A stretch of 64,000 nucleotides of DNA. Source: Symbiodinium sp. CCMP2592 (taxonomy: Eukaryota > Sar > Dinophyceae > Suessiales > Symbiodiniaceae). How positions within the stretch are numbered: position 1 is the stretch's first letter; each line of letters begins with the position of its first letter. Below the pieces are notes generated by a model. It was not told where the DNA came from. It saw only the letters and a program-made list of their open reading frames with translations, and did not search any database. Positions 20,966 through 33,400 of the stretch are shown piece by piece. The stretch is from assembly GCA_905221615.1 (NCBI GenBank), contig CAJNDT010001280.1, forward strand, positions 292,910 to 356,909, written 5' to 3'. The translations under genes were made by a program, and so were the position numbers.

Positions 20966-21420
20966 CTACAATATCTCCACGGCGACCACCGCTACATGCT
21001 ACCACCATGGCCACCGCCACGACCGGTACCCCTTCACCCGCTTCTGTTTCCACTATTCCACTGCTGCCGCCCTGCTACTACGAGGACCACATACCACTAT
21101 CAGCTGTCACCACTCCTCTACATAAGAACGACTCCGAAACAACACAACTTACTAGTATAGATATAACAACATAACAATACAACAACATAAATGCAACAAC
21201 ATAGCAATGTGCATTGTATGTATATATCTATATGTGTGTGTGTGACAACACACATGTATGCATATATATATATATATATAAAAAAATAAATTTATTTACA
21301 TCGGCTGTAACGCATCGAAAAACAACTAAACAAATATTCGTCACATGCAAGCCCCCGGACCTATGCAAACTCAGAAAGCTCAGGTCTCTGCTGCCCGGGC
21401 TTGCATCAGCCTCAGGCTGA

Positions 21421-21471
21421 CAGTCTTAGGGTTCAAGGTTCAGGGTTTAGGGTTTAGGGTGTAGGGTTTCG
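21421..21471 (+). repeat. Short telomere-like block
   Basis: TTTAGGGTTTAGGGTGTAGGG, G-rich on the plus strand. Confidence 0.6.
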
Positions 21472-21933
21472 TCTCAAAACTGATGTCAAGGTTCTGGCTT
21501 TGGGCTTTTTGGGGGCTTTTGTTTTCAGGTTTATGTCTAGGGGCTTTGGGCTGAGGGTGCAGGCCACAGGCTTTAAAGTTCGGGCCTGAAGGCATTGACC
21601 GCCCTCTACCTTGTGTCTTCTCGGCTGAGCATCATCGAATCACTTGAGTGGTAACCCCCTGGGCCCCGATCTGCCCGAACACATACAGAGCACCAGAGAA
21701 GATGTCATCATGCTGTAATAAACATATCTCCGGGAGCTTGTGAGTAAACCCTAAACCCTAAGCACTTAGTCTCAAGCCTCTGCTTAAGGGTGACGGATCT
21801 ATGATCCACGCGCTTGAACCAGTTGATTCGGTCTAAGGATCTCGGCGGCCGTAGAACCTTACAGATTCTTCATGTAACTACTCTATAGTATACCAAAAGC
21901 CTGTTCTAGTCAGTAAGGCCGCTATATAAATAA

Positions 21934-21934
21934 A

Positions 21935-21973
<39 letters not shown>

Positions 21974-22085
21974 AATGTTAATATTAATATTAAGATTAAA
22001 ATTAAGATTAAGATTAAGATTAATATTCATATTAATATTCATGTTAATATTAATATTAATGTTCATATTAATACTAATATTAATA
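21934..22085. repeat. TA run and TTAATA/TTAAGA hexanucleotide array
   Basis: A TA run followed by ATTAATATTAAGATT-type units giving the Asn/Ile ORF on the minus strand. Confidence 0.85.
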
Positions 22086-22194
22086 TAATTGGGGAAGCTA
22101 CGTAACCTTCAAACACGAGGTCCTAGAGTGTAGGGAGATCTGCCGGAGACAACCCCTCAGGTCAGGCGGCCATCTTCGCTTTGCTCTGAACCCT

Positions 22195-22300
22195 ACCTAT
22201 AGTCTCCATTGTAGTTCCTTTTCTTGGTTGATTAACCAATTTTATATTAAGGATCCTAAAAGGTAACTCCCAAAAAGGAACTACAATGGAGACTATAGGT
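22195..22300. mobile_element. MITE family 1 (ACCTATAGTCTCC arms)
   Basis: Inverted arms of about 30 bp (ACCTATAGTCTCCATTGTAG and its complement) around an AT-rich centre with GGATCC. Other copies: 24575, 34431, 34861 and 35754. Confidence 0.85.
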
Positions 22301-23025
22301 AAATTTGGCACCCAGAAAAGGACCTAAGCACACCTAAAAGGCTGGGGTATCCCATGATTAATCTTTTTTTCAATTAAGATACAAGATCGGGGCGTACCAT
22401 CCCAAAGTTTATGTTGGGGTGCTTCTTTGGCTCCTGATAAACCCTTGAATCACTAGACCCAACACGCTTAAACTCCTCAACGCTAGAACCCCAGAACCTC
22501 GAAAACCTTAAACCGTAAAACCCTGCAACCATCAAACCTCCGAACTCTAAACTCCTGTCAACATGAACCCTGAAAGCCCTAAATCCTGAACACTGAAACC
22601 CTGACCTGTGAACCCCCCAAACTCTGCAGCCATGACACCAAGCCGGCAGTTGCGCAGGTAAGGTCTGCCTGCTTTTTTGGTGACTCTGCATACGAAAACC
22701 CTGGAATTCTTAAACCGCAGGGGTGTAAGGAAAGTTTAGGGCTTGGGGTGTCGGGGCTTGGGCTTAATTCAACTTGACCCTCACATGATTAACTTCTGGT
22801 TCTACAGGGTGCGGTGGTGTCGCACCTTCAGCTCAGCCCCCCCACCCAAAGCAAAATGGACAGCAGCAATGCAGCGGGCGATGACCGATTATACCGGAGA
22901 CATGGTGTGCCAGAGACCGAAAGCTGGCAAGCTGTCGGCTCCCACCGCGGGCCGCAAAATTGGTGTAGGGTCTAGAACCAAACTGCCAGCTTCTGTGAGT
23001 CGACGCTGGCAGGTGAGCTGAACAA

Positions 23026-23193
23026 ATGTTCTTTTATGTTCTTGATCGCGCCCTTGACCAAAGACATTTGCAGAACGGGCAGTACCCTGGAATCAGCCAT
23101 GCCAGATTGACAGCAGACAGGTACTTGCCGTCACGCAAGGCAGCTGTTCTCGAAGGGCTGCACAAAGCATTGGGCAAGCGGAGTCAGGCCTAA
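23026..23193 (+). CDS. Small ORF of 55 residues, unknown
   Basis: ATG at 23026, reading MFFYVLDRALDQRHLQNGQY, with a basic helix-like C-terminus (SRKAAVLEGLHKALGKR) and a TAA at 23191. A second protein-like ORF starts at ATG 22850 (MDSSNAAGDDRLYRRHG) in another frame. Between them CTGCCAGC and GCTGGCAG form an inverted repeat ending in CAG before GTGAGC. A short two-exon gene is conceivable, but I could not join the frames cleanly. Confidence 0.28.
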   Translation: MFFYVLDRALDQRHLQNGQYPGISHARLTADRYLPSRKAAVLEGLHKALGKRSQA

Positions 23194-23411
23194 ACCATAC
23201 CCTACTTGACCCACCTAACCCCTTCAAAAGGCCTAACCCCCACAGGAATATGGACCTCTTATACACTACTTAACCCACCTAACCCCTTGAAAAGGCCTAA
23301 ACCCCACAGGAATATGGACCTCTTGCAAGGCACTTTCAGAACCTTCCTAGAACTCAAAGCTTCTGGAGTTGTGAGGTTGGGGGGAAAAGCTACGGTGCCA
23401 TGCTACTTGGA

Positions 23412-23514
23412 GGATCATGGGACTTAGTAAGTAAGGTTATAAGTACCCTAAGTGGGGTTATAAGTATAGTTATAGTACCCTAATAATAACTCTACTTACT
23501 AAGTCCCGTGATCC
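23412..23514. mobile_element. MITE family 3 copy
   Basis: Arms GGATCATGGGACTTAGTAAG and CTTACTAAGTCCCGTGATCC. A second right end alone (TTACTAAGTCCCGTGATCC) lies at 23593-23611. Confidence 0.85.
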
Positions 23515-23664
23515 TTCAAGTAGATCCTCAAACCCCTCTTAAAACAAAGCCCCCATAGATCCCCCTTAAAAGGAGCCCTTTAAGGAACCCTAGTTACTAA
23601 GTCCCGTGATCCTTTAAGTAGACATTAGAAACCCATCGGGCTCCGCTCCACTGCTGCCGGCTGC

Positions 23665-23709
23665 AGCTGAGGGCTTAGGGTTTAGGGTTTAGGGGTTTAG
23701 GGTTTAGGG
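23665..23709 (+). repeat. Short telomere-like block
   Basis: Five nearly perfect TTTAGGG units between unique sequences. Confidence 0.75.
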
Positions 23710-23932
23710 AGCAGTGCGCTGCTAGACGGGTTTTGCAAGCTGTAGCGGCGGGCTTCGGTTCCTGCATTTAGGGTGGTTGGGATGGCTTTTTGGGAGCTAG
23801 GTTGAGGGTTTCGGCGTTTGTGGTCAAGGTTTCAGATTTAATATGTTTCCGAGTACGGCTGTTAGTACCAGTAAGGGATCCCATAATGAAAACACAGAGC
23901 CCTAAGGAACACTATTGGTACTTGCCGTCCTT

Positions 23933-24033
23933 CGGTTAATGATACAAATCCTGCATTACCCTAAGGACCCTAAACTATGAGAATTATGGTATATTCCTTT
24001 TCATGGGTAATGCCGGATTTGTATCATCAACCG
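23933..24033. mobile_element. MITE family 2 copy
   Basis: Arms CGGTTAATGATACAAATCCTG and GGATTTGTATCATCAACCG; the centre includes GGTATATTCCTTTT. Confidence 0.85.
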
Positions 24034-24574
24034 TGCTGTGCCTTGTGACCAGAAGCCTGCCAGGAGGCGGGCTGGCATGACGAGCGAAGAGTGTCTGCCT
24101 GCACAAGGCATGGTTTAGACCCAGCCATGAAGACCCCAAAAACCTCAAACCCTGAACGCTCTATCTTAAACCCAAACCCTAATTAGCACTTAAGAAGCCT
24201 CAAATTCGAAACAACCTAGGTTAAACACCAAACCTTAACCATAAAGCACTCAAAAACAAAAGACAAGTGTGCGCGGGACTCTGGATGCTGACAAAGTGCC
24301 CCAAGCGCTTGAGTCTTTCATATACTCCATGATGTAGGTAGGGACAGTAACAGTTGGAAAAGGGTTTTGGGGTCTGTTGTACTGTAATGAATTTAATGAA
24401 TTATTTCAAGGAGCCCCAAGGAATAATATTGCCCCTATATTGAAGGCTTTCGCACAGCCCACGACTGACGGAATTACCTCTTCCTGCGTTCATGGGCTGA
24501 TGCTTCTGGCAGGCAGGCTTTGGCAACACTCCTGTACCGCATGGTGAACGTCTTGGAGTGTGCATCGGAAAACT

Positions 24575-24676
24575 ACCTGTAGTCTCCATTGTAGTCCTTT
24601 TTTTGGTTTAACCAAATATATAATTAGGATCCTATAAGGTAACCCCAAAAAGGGAACTACAATGGAGACTATAGGT
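24575..24676. mobile_element. MITE family 1 copy
   Basis: Same arms as 22195-22300 with minor changes (CTGTAG at the left end, one T lost in the arm) and the same GGATCC centre. Confidence 0.85.
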
Positions 24677-24827
24677 ACCCTCTCAAACCGTCACACCCAA
24701 ACTCCTATCACGTGACCTTCGACCCCAAGTCTTTGCTCCTACATCCGAAACCCTAGCTGCAAACCTCTAAGCCCAGATCCTAAGCCATGAAGAGTATGGA
24801 CCCCCAACCCTACAGGCCTTCCTACGC

Positions 24828-25024
24828 CCTAAACCCTAAACCCTAAAGCCCTAAAACCCTAAGCCGCTAAGCCCTAAATCCCTAAACCCTAAAACCCTAA
24901 ACCCTAAACCCTAAGTCCCTAAACCCTAAAACCCTGTAAATCCCTAAACCCTAAACCCTAAATCCCTAAACCCTAAAACCTAAACCCTATAAATCCCCAA
25001 ACCCTAAACCCGAAACCCTAAAAA
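24828..25024 (-). repeat. Telomere-like repeat block (CCCTAAA)
   Basis: About 25 CCCTAAA-type units, many CCCTAAATCCCTAAA; one of the longest and least degenerate blocks. Confidence 0.85.
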
Positions 25025-25934
25025 CTCCCAAAGGCCCTGAGAAATGTGCCTTGGAAGAATCGGGGCCGACTTCGGCGCGAATGCCAAGGACTGCACGGAC
25101 ATGTGGGTTCCCTCCTAGAGCCTACGAAAACACCATGTTGGGTTCGGGATGTATGAGCCGGGTGTGTTGTAAAGGGACTATAGGGTGAAATACTTAAGCT
25201 AAGTGAGGTCTGTTTATAGCTCGACTTCTATGGGGGTCTGTAGGGCTTGAACCCTTCAGCTCTCAACAAAGGTGCATAGGCTTTATAATTAAATGCCTTC
25301 GAAAAGAGGTTTCTCGGATTTGCAAACTAGGCTAAAGGTCTTAATCCCGTGATTTCATGAGTTGTTCTGTTGAGGTTACTCTGTCGCACACAACTTATTG
25401 GCTGCTTCTATAATAAAGACCAACTTACGATCTCTGCCAGATATATGGCTGCAGGTAGGTTCCAGTATCGAAACTTGACTTCCGACTTCTGCTACGTCCA
25501 ACGAACTACACTAAAGCTTCGAAACATTATGGCATCGTTATGGCCTATCAGCAGCACTATGCAAGCAACAAGAGCTTGCAACACGTCAACAGTAACAAAC
25601 AGTCGAACCATAGGAGCCGGGAACATATGAGCCCCACCCATGGTAGGAGTTCGTGATCAAAAGATGCAGAGCCTGCTGTGTAACAGGGTTGGCAACAAAA
25701 ACGGCGTCGGATCTTGACATTCCTTCTAGCTTAATTAATAGTAATAAGAATAATAAGAAAAAATCATACTATACTACTACGATACTATGTAACAATATAC
25801 TAAGACTATAACGATACTATAGCAATCATACCATGTTCGCCAGCCTTGCCGGGAACTTGCGGGAATGACCTCGGCTCAACCATGTTGAAGCTTCGTCGTT
25901 TCAGGTTCAGGAACTAGGGCTTGGGGTTTAGGGT

Positions 25935-26029
25935 TTACCTTAACCCTGATAACTTACCTTTTAAAGGACTTATATAAGGAAACCATAACAAGGAACCCTA
26001 AAAAGGTAGGCTCTTTAGGGTCCAGGTAG
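25935..26029. mobile_element. MITE family 8 copy
   Basis: Left TTTACCTTAACCCTGATAAC, right TTTAGGGTCCAGGTAGG; inner parts as in 20420-20524. Confidence 0.7.
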
Positions 26030-26454
26030 GGTTTAGGGCCTAGGGGCGAAGATCGAATACATGATAAGCAAAGACCACTGCTGTTGCAAACGCAAGGACA
26101 AACCTACTTTAGCGTATTTTACCAGGATCCCGAGCATTCTGCAGAACAGAGAAGGGAGCTTGTTACGGCTTTGGCCGAGCAGCACTTCGGCAAAGAAAAG
26201 TCACCAGTCTCGATTCAGTGTAGGATGAAGAACCTAAAACCACAAGTCCCAGCCTAAACCCCCAAAAATAAAATCCTAAACCATGTAGCAACTCTGGGTT
26301 TGGAATCAGCTGCCTCGAAAGCCGCTAATCCTTTTCTCGTAGAGCGAAGCCCGCAGTGAGCTGGAGTTCGTAACCACGAGCCACCTCATCACATTGCCAG
26401 AAGAACCAACAAAACGTGCCTGTCGAGCCCCGACACTCCTGAAAGCTGCAGCCT

Positions 26455-26562
26455 AATATTGGGGCCTTCATAAATTCAATAGGGTTGTGGGGCCCATTCT
26501 ACAGTAAGTGTAACGACGAAGCCTCAAAATAACAGTATGGCAATTGTCTAAGCCCCCTATAC
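26455..26562. mobile_element. MITE family 7 copy
   Basis: Left end ATATTGGGGCCTTCATAAAT, inner GTTGTGGGGCCCATTCTAC and CAAAATAACAGTATGG, right end TAAGCCCCCTATAC. Abuts a family 3 copy. Confidence 0.75.
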
Positions 26563-26566
26563 TTGG

Positions 26567-26666
26567 CGGATCTTGGGACTTAGTATGTAAGCATGTAAGT
26601 ACCATAATTGGGGTTATAAGTATAGTTACCCAAATAACAGCCCTAGTTACTAAATCTCATGATCCG
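26567..26666. mobile_element. MITE family 3 copy
   Basis: Arms CGGATCTTGGGACTTAGTA and TACTAAATCTCATGATCCG with the typical TTGGGGTTATAAGTATAG inner part. Immediately follows a family 7 copy. Confidence 0.8.
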
Positions 26667-27465
26667 TTACGTATCAGGCTGTCTTCCTGAGGTACGGACG
26701 GGGGAGGAGGCGCCGCGAGGACAGGCTGCACGAAGTGGGGCATGGGGCGCTGCTGACAAGGGCAAGCAGCAGGGATCACCTGGAGTCATAGGGACCATCG
26801 CACCGTCAGCACACTCAGCATCCTGTTTCATCTTACGTGTGCTCATGAATACTTGTTGTCGTCGTTATCGTGAGTATCTCCCCTCGCTAGTACGCACGGT
26901 AGAACGACAAGCAAACTGGCAACAACCACCTTAACTACCCTATACTAGTAGTTACTGGTAACAATACTGTGAAGATTCCAAAAGCAACACTATAATATAA
27001 CCATGCTAACTCGGATAACTGCCCAATCCTGTTGTACCACTACAGTATGCATACTGTACCAATACCATAATAATACTGTACTAGTACTAGACTATGTAAG
27101 AAGATACCAATACTATAACAACACTATAGTAATGAAACTATGTAGCGAGAGCGTGCCGCGAGCCTGGGCTGGCATTCCTGGCGGCCTGACCATTGGCTTC
27201 GGCTGCAGCTGTCGAACCGCCTGGAGGTTTCGGGCTTTAGGGTTAAGGGGGTTAGGGTTTAAGGTTCAAGGTTTCGGGGTTTAGGGTTAAGGCTTTGGGT
27301 TTTGGGCCTTTAGGGTTGAGGGCTTAGGGAAGGCTGGTTTGAGCAAGGTGCCGTGCATTGTGCGAACAAGGTGATTGGTTGTACATTTTGCATTGGCAAT
27401 CAATGCACACTTTTGGACACTGTATGTGAGCAGACAGATTAGCGTATTGCTAGTTATTGGGGCTC

Positions 27466-27807
27466 CTATCCTTGCACGCAAACTCTATTGCCTGGGGGTG
27501 GGGCGCGAGCTTTTAGCAGGGTGTAGGTGTAAGGGTTATGATTCGTTAAGCAGGATTGCATCTGTATTCCCCGAGCTCTCTCACAAACGCCTATAAGCGC
27601 TGCATCTTCATCCTCGCCCCTTTCAGAGAAGCAGATCCGGCTGCCCACGTGGGCTTGCAAGGCCTTGGAGTCTCCGTCATGATGTAGTCTGCCTGTTGGT
27701 TTTTGAGGAGCCGCACAAGCAGTCTTGTCGAACTTGAACATAAGCAAATCTGCTGCATCGCAGATGCCGATGCCTTGAGACAGTCCAGGGTCTTTATTAA
27801 GGTCCAC
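27466..27807 (-). CDS. Possible coding segment, unknown
   Basis: A 113-codon minus-strand ORF with non-repetitive, protein-like composition (LSQGIGICDAADLLMFKF, then SKALQAHVGSRICFSERG). Upstream, 27810-27975 also has protein-like stretches on the minus strand in other frames, so this may be a fragment of a decayed or intron-containing gene. No family recognised. Confidence 0.25.
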   Translation of the reverse strand: MDLNKDPGLSQGIGICDAADLLMFKFDKTACAAPQKPTGRLHHDGDSKALQAHVGSRICFSERGEDEDAALIGVCERARGIQMQSCLTNHNPYTYTLLKARAPPPGNRVCVQG

Positions 27808-28348
27808 TCGCTCGGGTTGCTGCAGCTAATGCCCCAATCTCTCGGCCACCATGTGCAGCTTGCTCATCCGGCTTCCGCCTCCTTGCATCATCTGGAGATG
27901 CCCCTGATGCCCTTACTGATGCTGGCAGCAGCATCAGCAACCGCCTGGGCCAAGCCTTGCAGCAGAGACTGGTAGTTAGTTAGGACCTTGAGGTTGCAGG
28001 GGTTGCAGTTCTATGTGTGGTATGCGAGGGCTCTACTTGGGTGGACCCTTAAATACCCAAGAAGGCCCGAAACGCCCTTGACCTGGTCTTGGAGGAACAA
28101 CAGTATTACGGTTTAGGGTGGAGCGTTTAGTGTTTTTCGGGTTGTAGGATTTTTTAGTGCAATAACCCTTTCTCCATATGGTTTCAAGGTTTAGGCTGTA
28201 GGGCTTAGCACTATCATTCGGATTTTGCGCTTCCGGGACTCCTGTGACTATTTTTCAGCCCCCTGCAGTATTCTTCAACCCACGCACCCTGGAGGTGCAG
28301 AAAGGTCGATGATTTGAATTATCGGCTAAAGCCTTGCATGCAGTAAGC

Positions 28349-28448
28349 CCCAGAGCCTCCAAAACCCCTTAATTAAGGAATATACCTTAAAGTATAACAG
28401 GATCCCCAATATAATTTAAGGTAATTAGGGGGTTTTGGAGGCTCTGGG
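28349..28448. mobile_element. MITE family 5 (CCAGAGCCTCCAAAACCCC arms)
   Basis: Arms CCAGAGCCTCCAAAACCCCT and complement, inner AATTAAGGAATATACCTTAA and GGATCC. Flanked by GTAAGCC on both sides, a probable 7-bp target duplication. Confidence 0.85.
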
Positions 28449-28506
28449 TAAGCCTAAGCCCAAACCCCGGGTTTAGAGGACAGTCGTCACTGCGCTGGTT
28501 GCCCTG

Positions 28507-28607
28507 AGTGTCCATGTGCCCAAACAGTATATGCTTTGGCCTTGAAGTAGTCCCTATATAGGTACTTGGGGGCCGAAGTGTATACTATTTGGTACATGGA
28601 ACCTTTG
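28507..28607. mobile_element. MITE family 4 copy
   Basis: Left end GTGTCCATGTGCCCAAACAG, inner TATGCTTTGGCCTTGAAG, right end TTTGGTACATGGAACC. Degenerate at both outer ends. Confidence 0.75.
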
Positions 28608-28811
28608 GATTACTGCTGTTCGGATTCAGCCATGAAGGCTAAAGTAGCTTAGACTCAAGACAGACTATTTGGAAACCGTCCATTCTGCACATCCCCAGCA
28701 ATGCCTGCGGTGCAAAGATTGTTGGTGGCTCCTCGGAGATTCATTTTCCGTACGAGGTGCGGCTCATGACACAATGCCCTCAGGCCCTCAGTGCTAAGCC
28801 TCAGACCCTCA

Positions 28812-28880
28812 AACCTTAATTGGGGTTATAAGTAGTTATAAGTATAGTTACCCTAATAATCACCCGAGTTACTAAGACCC
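28812..28880. mobile_element. MITE family 3, partial
   Basis: Inner sequence TTGGGGTTATAAGTAG and TATAGTTACCCTAATAA and a remnant GAGTTACTAAG end; outer arms lost. Confidence 0.5.
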
Positions 28881-29431
28881 TAAAAGCTGAGGTCCAAAAG
28901 ATCCAAAGCCATGCCTTTTCTGGCTCTGCTTGCCCCTCCTAAACTCAACACAAGACGGCGTGTTGAAGCGTAGGTTGAGGGCTAGTGGCCTAGAAATCTC
29001 TTGGACACTCCAGCTCCTATATCTTTGATCTTTGAGCAATTATTACCCTAAACCTATCTACCCTAAACCGTACTCTGAACACTACAAACCTAAATCATAG
29101 ACAGCCCTATCAAGAAGGCCTTCAGTCTCACAGGAGGCAGACCAGCAAGTGGCCATAATATCACCATTAGGAGGGTTCCTGTAAGTTCTTTTTAAGCGGT
29201 TCTCTCAAGGGATCGAAAAGGTTTCTGTAGCATAGGGGTCATAGCTGTGAGAGTGGGGTTTCGAAGCAACTCTAATTCAAGTAAACACGGACTACAAAGG
29301 GATAAGGGATATTTGTATACATACCTTAACCCACCAGAACCTACCGTTGTTGCAGGGTCCCGATAAATTCCTTATTCGGTTTTATAATAATAAAAACCTA
29401 CAGAAATGTAGGGTTTGGTAGGCTAAGGTAA

Positions 29432-29563
29432 TCAAAGGGTAAAAGGAGGGACCCCTAATAAGGACCCCTAGGTATATACCCATAATATAGCCATTATATA
29501 CCCAATATATAGCCCATTATAGGGTAGGGGTCCCATTAAGGGTCCCTCCTTTTCCCTTTTGAG
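29432..29563. mobile_element. Palindromic element, single copy
   Basis: Long arms TCAAAGGGTAAAAGGAGGG and CCCTCCTTTTCCCTTTTGA continue inward as ACCCCTAATAAGGACCCC and its near complement, with repeated TATATACCC units in the loop. Confidence 0.8.
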
Positions 29564-29673
29564 GTAACCCCCCGGAGGAGCCCTAAGCATCTCGCCATCT
29601 CGCGCGAAGTCTGTCCGGAGCCCTAAGAGCACCAAGCCCGAGCCCGTCAAACCTGAACCCCCTTGCGTCTGGC

Positions 29674-29852
29674 AGTTTAGGGTTGAGGGTCTTAGGGTTT
29701 AGGGTTTAGGGTTGAGGGTCTTGGGGTCTTAGGGTTTAGGGTTTCGGGTCTTAGGGTTTAGGGTTGAGGGTCTTAGGGTTGAGGGTCTTAGGGTTTAGGG
29801 TTTAGGGTCTTAATTAGGGTTTAGGGTCTTAGGGTTTAGGGGCTAGGGTTTC
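29674..29852 (+). repeat. Telomere-like block with GGTCTTAGGG units
   Basis: TTTAGGG alternates with GTCTTAGGGTTGAGG, a higher-order unit of about 20 bp. Ends exactly at a family 5 MITE. Confidence 0.85.
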
Positions 29853-29966
29853 CCAGAGACTCCACTATCCCTTAATTCAGGAACATATTCTTGACATATA
29901 GTAGGGGTCCCTAATATGATCTAGCTAAGTTAGATCCCTTCATTAAGGGATAATGGAGTCTGTGGG
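29852..29966. mobile_element. MITE family 5-related copy
   Basis: Arms CCCAGAGACTCCACTATCCC and GGGATAATGGAGTCTGTGGG. Begins where a TTTAGGG array ends. Confidence 0.75.
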
Positions 29967-30157
29967 TTTAGAGTAGTTCAGGTTGGGTTTAGGGTCGATG
30001 CATTTGAACTACAACTTATGCATGGAGGGTTCAGGATCTAGCATTATCCGAGGCTTAAATGCCGGTGCAAGGCCGTCCGAAGAGTTTCAGGAGAGTTTAG
30101 AACAAGGGGGTACCGTTTTTAGGGTACATATTTACGTAAGAAGGGCCCCGAACTATC

Positions 30158-30418
30158 ATGGTCCCTTTCAAGACGGTCTGGCATGATCCTTCTTGCTTTG
30201 AGCGAAAAGACCGACCTGACTTGGACACTCCTGCATTATGGGTGCTCTTCGGCGGACATCCGGGGACCGCAGATTTTGAAGCAGTGTGGAAGCACATCCT
30301 ACACAATGGAACCCTGAACACCAAATCTATATGCACCCTGAGATATCGCAGCCTAAACCCTAATATAGGAGGCTTAATACTCAGAACAGTAATAAGGAGC
30401 TCCCCCCAAATAGTATAG
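30158..30418 (+). CDS. Possible coding segment, unknown
   Basis: ATG at 30158 opens a frame with protein-like sequence (VWHDPSCFERKDRPDLDTPA, LWVLFGGHPGTADFEAVWKH). The last 20 or so codons lie in a MITE at 30365-30455. The likely coding part therefore ends near 30360, either at an intron or by truncation. No family recognised. Confidence 0.28.
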   Translation: MVPFKTVWHDPSCFERKDRPDLDTPALWVLFGGHPGTADFEAVWKHILHNGTLNTKSICTLRYRSLNPNIGGLILRTVIRSSPQIV

Positions 30419-30455
30419 GTAATTATCTAGGCCCCCATAGTAAGTATAGCAACCG
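30365..30455. mobile_element. MITE family 7 copy
   Basis: Left end AGGAGGCTTAATACTCAGAA, right end GGTAATTATCTAGGCCCCCATA. Interrupts or ends the possible coding segment at 30158. Confidence 0.65.
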
Positions 30456-33400
30456 CTAAACCCCGAAGGTGCCTTCACCTCCTGCGTGCGAGCTAGGAGT
30501 GTCAGCTGCCGACGCCAGCCAAATCTGGGTTGCAGCAGACGGAGGGTCTCGTGCTTAAGGTCCTGTCTTCAGCTACCCCAAAAGCTCAAGATCTCTAAAC
30601 TCCTAAACCCTAAAGCCCGAAATGCTTTACAACCAATCCCAAAGACCTCTTATAGCCCTCACGGAAGCTCGTGCTTAAGAACTTAGTTGGGGGCCTCAAA
30701 AGGTGGGACGAAGGTAGGTAGGATTAAGGATCCCTTTAAAAAGGACTCTTATTATTTTGGGATTAACCCACCCGCCATCATCCCACCTCGTGAGGCCGCT
30801 GACTTAAGAGCTTGCGAAACCCTGAGCCGCAAACAAGACATCGGGGTGCCAGTCGCTGAATCTCTCTCTTCTACACAGCAGTATAAGTATAAGAGTGAGA
30901 AACAAGCAACTGTAACACAGCAGCAAGAGGAAATGACTGGCATAGAAAAACGATGACGGTAGTCCTGCAGTTGTGAGAGTAAGTCGGGCATTACCAGACA
31001 TGTTCGTGATACTAGAATGTAGTAGCAACCAGTATTTGTGGACATGTCCGTCGTAATGACAAACAGGGCTTAGTGTCGTCAATACTCGGGCATATAGCAA
31101 CGGCAGACCCTGGCCGTGGGAACTACACCAAGCAAAACGTCATTCGACAAGACAACCCCAAACCCCACACTATAATCATACTGAAACAACGAGCATGTCA
31201 CAGCGTATGGAAAAGAAACGACTAGGACGAGTGACACTCTAACTTAATAACTCCCTTAATCCTCAACCCTGATTCTTTCGCCCCTTGAGCCGTAAACAGC
31301 GCACCCTCAACCCAAGAAGCTCTGTTGCAGAACCTTTCAACACCATGTCCTGACTTCTCAAACCCCGTGAAAACCTAAACCCTAGACCCTACATCCGGAA
31401 ACGCTGCGTTAGCCGAGCTTCTTCGAAATGCCGAGGACTTCTAAGTCCTGCACGCCGTTCATTTCTTGGTTCTTGATAAGGAATTATAAAATGTAAGTTA
31501 CCACAATAAGGGTTCTGTAGTAAATAATCAATTAAAAATTAGGGATCTACAGTACATAATGTGCTCTTTCGGTAGTATGGCAACTTAAACTAAAACCTTT
31601 AGCCAGAACCCAGGCGTATCAGCCTTGAAGATACTTCCACCACGAGTATCGCTGCTGGTAGTGGTCGTGATAGTGACCCAAGCCCCGAGCCTCGCAATGA
31701 GGTGCTAGTGCAGATGACCACGATGTTTCTGAACCTGAAAAAGATGGTGATGTTGACAATGATGGTACTGACTCACTGACCATGGCGATACAAACAGACG
31801 ACCCGATTACGTTGTTGTTGATGATGACGACGATAACGATGATGATGACGATGTTGTTTGAGGAAGGTAGGCGTGCCATGCCCTTTTCATCGTCTTACCT
31901 CAGGCACTTGGGGCTCCGAAGCCAAGCCCCAGAGTCCAAAATGGCGGAAGCGCGATTGGCATCCCAGAAAACGCACACACGAATCGCGGACCAAACCATG
32001 CGCGGGACTGCTCTGAAGCGACACGCAAGGAATCCAAAGAGGCGTGCGAGTTTGCAAGAACAGCTGATGGAAATTCAAGTCATACCAAACCGCTTTACAC
32101 TGAAAGCCACACCACCTTAGTGCTGCGACACTCCTTGCACAACGAGGAGTTATCGCGTATAAGTACGGCATAGAACGGCTACAGCAGATCCCTTGGACAA
32201 AGCAAACTGGCTGTCCACCCTAGCGTACTCTTACGTTGCCTTATCCTACCCTAGCTTCCTTTACCCTAATTATGCTACTATGCTACACTACAGGACAAAA
32301 CAGGGCAGTACACTACAGAACGATGCATCGTATCACGTTGTGCACTAATAGAATACTTTGGATGACCCCAAACCCGAACCCTAAGCCGCACACTCCCGGA
32401 ACCCGCACTCTAAAACGATACGTCTCCCCAGAATTTGGCGAGTCCTGCTCAGTGAGGGAACTGAGCACAAGGCCGTTGACTGCCTCTTGGAAGGAATTGA
32501 TGAGGGTGTTATATGGGAGTTTCCGAAAATAGGGGACCCTAAAATAGCACCCTAAATAGTAGGATCCTTATTATAAGGGACCCCAAAATAAGGTACCCCT
32601 GTTTTCGAAACCCCCATTTTGGGGCCTTCGAATTTAGTACAGGGTGTTGAAGTATATTAAACTATGATTAGTATAAGGAGTCCCCAAGATAGTACTGGTT
32701 CTGGTTCTGGTGCGGACAGTAGAGCTCATGCGTACGAGCGCGTCCCAAAACTGCACATTGCTTGCACCTAATTAAAGTTCGGGAGTCCGGCGCAGAAATC
32801 CACGATCCTTACACGTGGTGTGCACTCGGACATGTGCTGATGCAAGAAAAGCTGGGGCTGTTCAGCGCTTGCACCTAAAGCCAACTCCATGTCCTACCTC
32901 AGATCCCCAGCGCAGTGCTTCACAAGCGCTTTCAGGGGAACAACACCATTTACATGGCCATGAAACCCATCAAACGGAAAAGATCTTCCTGCGATGCGGG
33001 TCCCTAGCAGGCCATCCTTCTCCGTGGGACCCTCACACTAGGCCACCTTGAAAGTGCAGTGACAGCGTATGCACAAAAGGGGCCTAGCGCAAACGAAAAA
33101 GCTGTCCACGTCAGTAGCACTATACAAAAATGGACTTCGAAACCATGTACACGCACACACCGGCGATCCTTTTCAGGTATTCCGGATTTGATAACGAAAG
33201 CGCTGTAGCAATTCTCATTTGACAGCATTGCATACATTACGGGAAAATGCAGTACACAATCCCGCTCAACAAAGACCACCCGCTGCAACCAGCCGCATTT
33301 GAGCGCTGATGCTAGCGCGAGCAATCAAGACATGAGTTGTCTTGAGATGGGAAAGCTGCGTTCCGCAGCATGCCCCGTTCTCTGCACACAGCCCACAACC